A stretch of 64,000 bases of DNA from Planctomycetota bacterium. GTDB lineage: Bacteria; Planctomycetota; UBA1135; GCA-002686595. The notes beneath the pieces were generated by a model that saw only the letters and a program-made list of their open reading frames with translations, ran no database searches and was not told the DNA's origin. This document shows positions 57,903-64,000 of this stretch, piece by piece. Position 1 is the first letter of the stretch, and each line of letters opens with the position of its first letter. Location of the stretch: assembly GCA_026692665.1 (NCBI GenBank), contig JAPLOF010000054.1, positions 106,735 to 170,734 of the forward strand, written 5' to 3'. The position numbers were made by a program, and so were the translations under genes.

Positions 57903-58949
57903 ATGCGCGACGATCGGCAGAGCGTGCGCGGCGGCCCGGCAGGGCGCTGGCGTGGCTGGGCGGCCATTGGCTTCCTCGCATTCGTCCTCCTCGGGGCGGC
58001 CTTCGCGGCCCGCAACGCGGAGATGGGCACCGCTGTCGCTCTGCTCACGGGGGCCGGGCTCCTGGCCCTGGGCTTCCTGGGGATGGCTGTCCTGGAGCCC
58101 CTGCAGCGCCGGGTCGACGAGGCGGTCGAGTCCGAGCAGGCGGCACGGGAGCGCGCGGAGAGCCTCCAGACCACCTGCGGCGAGGGCATCCTGGTTCTCG
58201 ACCAGCAGGGCGTGATCGTCGATTGGAACGCGGCCGCCGAGCGCATCTTCGGATACCCGGGGCACGAGGTCCTCGGGTCGAACGTGCAGATGGTCCTGGC
58301 CGAGCTCGAGATGCGCGACGCGTCGCCGGCCCTGGCGCGCGAGATGATCGGCCGACGGCGCGATGGCGTCGAGTCGCCGCTCGAGATCGAGCTCTCGGCG
58401 CGCACGACGGACGGCCTGCGTTTCCTCGTGGTGCGCGACTCCGGCCGCCTGCGCTCCGCGGAAGCCCTGGCCCGCGCCGCCGAGGACGAGCGCCGACGCG
58501 TGGCCGCGGCCGCTCTCGAAGCGATCCTCGTGTTCGACCGCGACGGACGCATCCAGGAGGCGAACCCGGCCGCGGAGCGCCTGATCGGCAAGCCCTGGTC
58601 CCAGCTCACCGGGCGCGACCTGGCCGACACGCTCCTCCACCGCGACCAGCGTCCGGCCTTCAAGCGCGACCTGCGCGAGGCCGTCGCGGGTCAGAACGAC
58701 CGCCTCAACGGCCGAGCCGACGTGATCGAGCTGTGGATCACCGGGCGCCCGGCGATCCGCGCCCACATCGCGTTCGCACGCGCCGGCGGACGCTTCTTCG
58801 CCTTCGTGCTGCCCGAGGGCCAGTTCGGCGCACACGACGCCCCGATCCCCTCGCGCAACGGAGCCGTGGACCTGCGGCCCGCGGACGACGTCGGCCCGTC
58901 CAAGGGGCTGAACCCGGACGGCGAGATGCACCTGAACCGCCCGCGCTGA
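57903..58949 (+). CDS. Membrane protein with two PAS-like domains and no recognised output domain
   Basis: Two TM segments, then EGILVLDQQGVIVDWNAAAERIFGYPGHEVLGSNV and EAILVFDRDGRIQEANPAAERLIGKPWSQLTGRDL. Confidence 0.75.
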   Translation: MRDDRQSVRGGPAGRWRGWAAIGFLAFVLLGAAFAARNAEMGTAVALLTGAGLLALGFLGMAVLEPLQRRVDEAVESEQAARERAESLQTTCGEGILVLDQQGVIVDWNAAAERIFGYPGHEVLGSNVQMVLAELEMRDASPALAREMIGRRRDGVESPLEIELSARTTDGLRFLVVRDSGRLRSAEALARAAEDERRRVAAAALEAILVFDRDGRIQEANPAAERLIGKPWSQLTGRDLADTLLHRDQRPAFKRDLREAVAGQNDRLNGRADVIELWITGRPAIRAHIAFARAGGRFFAFVLPEGQFGAHDAPIPSRNGAVDLRPADDVGPSKGLNPDGEMHLNRPR

Positions 58950-58989
58950 GGGTGGCGTCGAACGGGACTCGGACGCGCGCACGCGCCGC

Positions 58990-59004
58990 GGAGGCCCCGC
59001 CTCC
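58990..59004. terminator. Short GC hairpin between convergent genes
   Basis: GGAGGC-CCC-GCCTCC in a 122-bp convergent gap. Confidence 0.3.
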
Positions 59005-59071
59005 CGATGCCCCCCTCCCCGCGAGAAGCTCGTGCGACGATCCACGCGGCTCCGCAGCCGGGGACCGGATT

Positions 59072-60166
59072 TCAGCGAGCCGTCTCGCCCGCGAGCTTGA
59101 GGAACGGCGCCAGGTCGATCGTGTAGCGCTCCCGCATCGCGCGGCGCCACTGCTCGAGTTCGAGCTGGTCCACGATCTGCTCGCCGATGCTGGCCTCGAC
59201 CGCGGGGCCGAGCTTGTCCCAGGCTCCTTCGAGGGGCGAGCCGCGCTTCTCCACGCGCACGAAGAGGAAGTCCCCGCCCTCGGCGATCGGGCCGCCGACC
59301 TTCCCGGGCTCCGTCGCGAACGCGATGCTCGCGATCGGCGTGTTGCCGCGCACGATCGGCGCGATGCGGCCGCCATCGGACGCGGACGCGTCCTTCGAGC
59401 GCTTCTTGGCGACCTCCTCGAACGCCGTGCCCGAGGCCAGATCGGCCTCGACGGCCTTCTTGTCCTCGTCCGTCCGCACGACGATCACGCGCAGGAACGC
59501 GTGGTCGTTCTGGAGCAACCACCCGCGCACGACCCGCTCGCCCAGCAACGATCGCAGCGCGTCGTCGCGCAACCGCTCGCGATAGCGCTTCGGATCCAGG
59601 CCGAGGTACTGGTCGACGTAGCGATCCAGCGTGACCTTCTCGAGGCTCTTGCGGCTCGATTGGATCTGCTTCTCGAGCGCGTCGATCCCCTTGTTGTAGG
59701 CCTTCTCGGCCAGCTCGGGATCGAGGCGGACGCCGAGCCGGGTGGCCTCGGCCACGACCAGACGGCCGACCACGAGGTTGTCGATCTGGTCGCGCGCCTC
59801 GGAGCGGCCGGCGTAGAGCCACTGCGCCATGAGCTCCGATGCGTAGATCGGCTTGCCGGCCACGGTGGCCACGACGAGGTCGTTCGAGGCTTGAGCCTGC
59901 GGTGCGGGCCCGGACTGGGGCTGGGCGGCGCCCGCGGTCGGCTCGCCGACGGCGACGGAGGGCGCCTTCGCGGGATCCGGTGCCGTCGTACTCGCGGCGG
60001 GAGCGGGCTCGACTGTCGCTCCCGGAGCCGCTCCCGAAGCCGCGGCCGGCGTCGCGCTCGCGGGCGGCGGCTCCCACACGGCGGGCTTCGTCGGCGGAGC
60101 GGGGTTGCGCGTCGCGCAGGCGGCGACGAGCAGGCACGGGAGCATCATGCGGACCTCGGTTCCCAT
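59072..60166 (-). CDS. Peptidyl-prolyl isomerase (parvulin/PpiC-like) putative lipoprotein
   Basis: LLVAACATR lipobox; LRVIVVRTDEDKKAVEADLASGTAFEEVAKKRSKDASASDGGRIAPIVRGNTPIASIAFATEPGKVGGPIAEGGDFLFVRVEKR parvulin pattern. Confidence 0.75.
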   Translation of the reverse strand: MGTEVRMMLPCLLVAACATRNPAPPTKPAVWEPPPASATPAAASGAAPGATVEPAPAASTTAPDPAKAPSVAVGEPTAGAAQPQSGPAPQAQASNDLVVATVAGKPIYASELMAQWLYAGRSEARDQIDNLVVGRLVVAEATRLGVRLDPELAEKAYNKGIDALEKQIQSSRKSLEKVTLDRYVDQYLGLDPKRYRERLRDDALRSLLGERVVRGWLLQNDHAFLRVIVVRTDEDKKAVEADLASGTAFEEVAKKRSKDASASDGGRIAPIVRGNTPIASIAFATEPGKVGGPIAEGGDFLFVRVEKRGSPLEGAWDKLGPAVEASIGEQIVDQLELEQWRRAMRERYTIDLAPFLKLAGETAR

Positions 60167-60179
60167 CAGCGGTTCGGCG

Positions 60180-61694
60180 TCAACGATACGAGATTCGACG
60201 CACGACTCCCAGACCGTGGCAGGTCGGGCATTCGATGACCTGCTCGTTGGACGCCTTGCCGATCTCCGACCGCGCCACGTTCGCGCCCGCGATCGAGAGC
60301 AGCCGGGTGCCGGTACCGCCGCACTCGCGGCAGGCACCGAACAGGGGTTTCGACATGACCTCGAAATCGCCGGAGTTCTCGGCGTAGTACGACAGGATCC
60401 AGCCCGCGCGGGCGACTCCGGGCAGTTCCTTCCAGGCGACCTCGCGCTCGTCCTTCTGGTCGGCGGACGACTTCGACTTGCGCGCCATCTCCTGGTTCTG
60501 GAGGAAGCGCTGGAGCTTCTTCTCGAGGTCGGCGCGTTCCTTGTCGGCGGCCGTGGCCGGCGGCTTGGCCTCTTCCTTCTGCTCGCCCTTGAGGGCCGCG
60601 TCCTTGCCGAGCAGCCACGTGCCGAGGCCGTAGGAGGACCGCTGCCAGCGTTCCTTCCGTCGGCCATTCCACAGTCGGCGGACGACGTCGTTGTTGGCGT
60701 CCTTCGTGATCGCCTGCGCCGCCTTGGTGACCGCGTCGAGCACGTCCTTCTGCATCTGCCCGTCGAGATAGGCGAGCGTGGCCTCGAACGATGGCTCGCT
60801 GGACTTGTTGCGGGCGATGTTGGCGGACTTCTGGAACCAGAGCTGCATCACGCGCTCGGCCAGGAAGCGCTCGCGTGCCTTGGTGGCGCGGTCCTTCTTC
60901 TTCTTGGCGTCGGGGATCAGCGGGCTGTCCGGGAACTTGGCCGCGAAGGCCTCGGCACGCGCCAGGGCCTCGTCGAACTTCTTGCGACCGACGAGGTCGT
61001 CGACGTCCGCCAGCCAGTCGATCTGGTCCTGGCGCGCGGCCTTCTCGGTCGCGCGCGCCAGGCCGGCCGCGACATCGTCCTTCTGGAACTTCGGGTCGAG
61101 CTCGGCGGTCTTCTTGTAGTGCTCGGCGGCGCGCGCGAAGTCGAGGATGCGCTCGCAGAACCGCGCCAGTTCGTAGTTCCCGGCCGCCGTCGTGAGGTCG
61201 GCCGTGGCCTGCTGCTGGGCATACAACTCGGAACGCGTCCAGACGTCGAGCGCGTTCACGCGCACCAGCGTCGGCGCGGCCGAAATGCGGTTCTTCGGCA
61301 CGGGGATCGTGCCGGTGTTCGTCTTCACGACGATCGAGTCGGGCGTGCGGTCGACGATGCGGCCGACGAGCTCCAGCCCGTCGGTCGTCACGATCCGCTC
61401 GGCCTCCACGAGGATCTCGTCGCCGGTGAGGTCGATGTAGCCGAAGCGCGTCTTCAGCTCGAGTTCCTCCTCCGGGTGCAGGAAGCTCCAGGCGAGGCGC
61501 GCGCGCCCGCCGGTGTCGAGCCGCACGAAGACGAGGCCCTCGGGGTCGTGCGCGGCGATCGCCCCCCACTGGAAGGTGCCGTCGCGGAGGCGCAGCATGC
61601 GCGTCTCGGCCGACACGTCCTGCGCCGAAGCGAGGCTCGCGAGGAAGACGCCGAGGGTCGCGGCGAGGATCAGGATCCAGATCGGTCGTTTCAT
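60180..61694 (-). CDS. Secreted TPR-like protein with C-terminal DnaJ-like zinc motif
   Basis: MKRPIWILILAATLGVFLASLASAQ signal; helical TPR-like middle; CRECGGTGTR...CPTCHGLGVVRR at C-terminus. Confidence 0.65.
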   Translation of the reverse strand: MKRPIWILILAATLGVFLASLASAQDVSAETRMLRLRDGTFQWGAIAAHDPEGLVFVRLDTGGRARLAWSFLHPEEELELKTRFGYIDLTGDEILVEAERIVTTDGLELVGRIVDRTPDSIVVKTNTGTIPVPKNRISAAPTLVRVNALDVWTRSELYAQQQATADLTTAAGNYELARFCERILDFARAAEHYKKTAELDPKFQKDDVAAGLARATEKAARQDQIDWLADVDDLVGRKKFDEALARAEAFAAKFPDSPLIPDAKKKKDRATKARERFLAERVMQLWFQKSANIARNKSSEPSFEATLAYLDGQMQKDVLDAVTKAAQAITKDANNDVVRRLWNGRRKERWQRSSYGLGTWLLGKDAALKGEQKEEAKPPATAADKERADLEKKLQRFLQNQEMARKSKSSADQKDEREVAWKELPGVARAGWILSYYAENSGDFEVMSKPLFGACRECGGTGTRLLSIAGANVARSEIGKASNEQVIECPTCHGLGVVRRISYR

Positions 61695-62194
61695 CGTGGT
61701 TTCGCTCCGGAGCCCGGCGGAGGGGCCGCCGGCTTCGTGGATGATTCGGTCCTCGAGGGACCTGGTGACGCGCGGTGCCGCAGGCGCTCGCCGAACTGCA
61801 GCTCGCGCTGGAGCAGCGTCGTGAAGCGCTTCTCGCGCTTCACGCCCTGCGAGCTCCAAGTCATGGCGATGTCCACCCGATACTCGAGCGGACGATCGGG
61901 GTTCGGTCGGCCCTTCGCGGAGTAGACGAGTCCCTCGGCGCCGGGCACGGCGCGGTCGACGATCTCGCGCGGTTCTCCGGCCTCGCCGGCGACGTCGGGG
62001 AAGAACGTCTCCTCGAGGTCGGCGATCGTCGCCTGAGCGGCCGAGGCTGCCGACGTGCGCAGCTGGGCCGTCCGCGAGAGCGCCGTCCCGTACGTGAGCA
62101 GCCCGAGGATCGTCGTCATCCCGAACAGGAGGATCGCCATGGCGACGAGCACCTCGAGGATCGTGAACCCGGACCGTGCGTGCGCGCGTTTCAC
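61691..62194 (-). CDS. Prepilin-like protein (PilV/GspI type)
   Basis: RSGFTILEVLVAMAILLFGMTTILGLLTYG prepilin N-terminus; overlaps neighbouring genes by 4 nt. Confidence 0.8.
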   Translation of the reverse strand: MKRAHARSGFTILEVLVAMAILLFGMTTILGLLTYGTALSRTAQLRTSAASAAQATIADLEETFFPDVAGEAGEPREIVDRAVPGAEGLVYSAKGRPNPDRPLEYRVDIAMTWSSQGVKREKRFTTLLQRELQFGERLRHRASPGPSRTESSTKPAAPPPGSGAKPR

Positions 62195-63321
62195 AGGTTC
62201 CAGTCCTCACGGTAGGTGGCGACCGGGACTTCGCGCACCAGGGAGAGTCCCCAGTGCACGAGCGCGCCCGGGGCGTGCGGCGCGGCGGAAGTGCCGCGCT
62301 GCGCGCGCTGCACGGCGACGCGTCCTCCGTCGATCGAGGTCACCCGGAACCACTCGGCATCGACGAGTACATGCGCGCCGGCCTCCGTCGGCAGACGACG
62401 TCCGTCGTCGACCAGGAGGACGTTCTCCTGGTTGTCGACAGCTTGCAGGATTCGTGTTCGCCGACTTCGATCCGCGGGGCGCTCGAACTCGAGCTCGATG
62501 CGCACGCGTCGCGGGAGCAGGGCCCGGCCCTTCGGCTTGGGTTGGCCCGGATGCGGCTCGTTCCAGGGATGCACCTCGCGCTCCGGACGGTTCAGCCCGT
62601 GCGCGTCCCACGATGTCGCCGCGCACTCCAGGCCCGAGCCGAGCTTCCAGCCGTCGTTCACGACCGCCGTCTGGCCCGCGCAGAGGATTCCGAGCCACAG
62701 CAGGCCGCCCGTGACCTCTTCCGTCGCGCCGGCCGGTGGACGATTGCTCGCACCGAAGAAGTCGCCGGCGAAGAACGACTTGGACGCGCTCTCGGTCGTC
62801 GGACGCTCGCCGCGGAAGATCACCCCCTCGCTGCGGGCATCGGGCTGCGTCAACGAGGCGGGCGCGACCATCCACACCACTTCGAGCAGCCCCGGGCTCG
62901 ATGGCGGGACGAGCACCGGCTCGCGCGCCGCGTCGGCCTTCTCGGCGCTGGCCTTGGCCTTGTCGACGGACTCCTCGTCGCGGACGGCGGCGCGCGCCAT
63001 CTCCGCGGCCGAAGCCTGGCGGACCAGTCGCAGCCGCGGCCACTTGGTCTCCAGGACGTTGTCGCCGTCCGTGTCGAACCGGACCCACTCGAGCACCACG
63101 TCGCCCTGGGACCCGGGTTCGAGACCGCGCAGATCGAGGGCCAGGCTCTCGAGCACGGTCGAGGCCTGCTCGAGGAGCGCGCGGCGCGTCTCGCCGCGGC
63201 GCCACACGGAGAGCGAACGATCGAAGAGCTGGAAGACCGCCAGCATCAGCAGTGCGAGGAGACCGATCGCGAGCACGAGCTCGACCAGCGTGAGGCCCCG
63301 ACGTCCGCGCGCGCCGCTCAT
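62191..63321 (-). CDS. Prepilin-like protein (PilW/GspJ type)
   Basis: RRGLTLVELVLAIGLLALLMLAVFQLFDRSLSVW; 376 aa. Confidence 0.8.
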   Translation of the reverse strand: MSGARGRRGLTLVELVLAIGLLALLMLAVFQLFDRSLSVWRRGETRRALLEQASTVLESLALDLRGLEPGSQGDVVLEWVRFDTDGDNVLETKWPRLRLVRQASAAEMARAAVRDEESVDKAKASAEKADAAREPVLVPPSSPGLLEVVWMVAPASLTQPDARSEGVIFRGERPTTESASKSFFAGDFFGASNRPPAGATEEVTGGLLWLGILCAGQTAVVNDGWKLGSGLECAATSWDAHGLNRPEREVHPWNEPHPGQPKPKGRALLPRRVRIELEFERPADRSRRTRILQAVDNQENVLLVDDGRRLPTEAGAHVLVDAEWFRVTSIDGGRVAVQRAQRGTSAAPHAPGALVHWGLSLVREVPVATYREDWNL

Positions 63322-64000
63322 CGTTCGACGCTCCGCAGGGTGACGTTGGGCGCCAGGTAGAACGTGCTGAACGTCGTGAGCCGCGGCGTCTGGCGCCAGC
63401 CGTGCGCCGTGCCCGATGTCGCGTCGAACGCGCCGGCCTGGTACTCGACGAAGACGCGCGCATCCAGGCGATCGGCCTGGCGGCCCACGGGGATGGCCTT
63501 GCCCTCGAGGTCGCCTTGCCACAGGAGCCGCAGTCGCGGATCCGTCTCGGGGTCGGCGTCCCACGGCGCCGCGGGATCGACGCGCAACAGCACACCGATC
63601 CGCGCCGAGTCCGTGTCCGTCTTCTTGAAGTAGATCGAGTTCCAGAACGCGGCGGGCTGATCCGCGCCGAAGCCGAAGTACGCGAGCTCCGGTGCGTCCG
63701 CGCGGCGCGCCCACAGATCCGGGTAGCGCACGGGGAACAGGATGACCGAATCGCCGGCCGCATGCGTGGCGGGCGTCGTGCCGAAGCGTCCGCGGAACAG
63801 GCCCTCTCCGCGGCCGTCCATCCTGGCTGGCGTGGTCGAAGCGCGCGGCATCTCGAGCGCCGAGCCGCGGATGCGCGTGTAGTGGACCAGCTCGTTGCCG
63901 ACCAGCACGAGCCCGGCCGGCGGGAACCCCTCGACACTGGCCACGGTCAGCGCCGAATCCCCGGCGCCCGCGCCCGCCGTGAGCACGGTCGCGACACGGT
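63318..64000 (-). CDS. Hypothetical protein of the prepilin operon, truncated by window edge
   Basis: Open frame continues to the window edge; ends ...FYLAPNVTLRSVER with a 4-nt overlap to the GspJ-like gene. Confidence 0.6.
   Translation of the reverse strand, partial: RVATVLTAGAGAGDSALTVASVEGFPPAGLVLVGNELVHYTRIRGSALEMPRASTTPARMDGRGEGLFRGRFGTTPATHAAGDSVILFPVRYPDLWARRADAPELAYFGFGADQPAAFWNSIYFKKTDTDSARIGVLLRVDPAAPWDADPETDPRLRLLWQGDLEGKAIPVGRQADRLDARVFVEYQAGAFDATSGTAHGWRQTPRLTTFSTFYLAPNVTLRSVER

Noticed and set aside
54983-58663. 1226-aa minus ORF
   Set aside because: Only 54983-56806 looks like a gene; the extension overlaps scpB and the PAS gene in other frames.

Overview
High-GC bacterial chromosomal window. 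Gene content suggests an uncultured Planctomycetota-like lineage, but that is inference and no database search was run. About 48 CDSs are supported. They include an mreB-mreC-mreD-PBP2-rodA cell-shape cluster, an lnt/coiled-coil/small-TM operon, cysDN, a lipoprotein adaptor with two tandem RND permeases, ribH-nusB-ftsY, a two-component system, scpB and a prepilin operon. The observations most worth a second look are: (1) a tightly packed lysine-2,3-aminomutase / two ATP-grasp ligases / GNAT / Cys-cluster-protein cassette (3390-8048) with a long structured leader; (2) a RAYT-type HUH transposase bracketed by two copies of the same palindrome (CCAGCGGG-N17-CCCGCTGG), i.e. a candidate REP/RAYT unit; (3) a PBP2 with a pedestal region several hundred residues longer than usual; (4) secreted proteins with a Cys-rich C-terminal module and with four ~185-aa tandem repeats; (5) a coiled-coil membrane protein and a tiny TM protein linked to lnt and mreB. 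No CRISPR array, rRNA, convincing tRNA or prophage was seen. Start codons are often uncertain because GTG/TTG starts are common.
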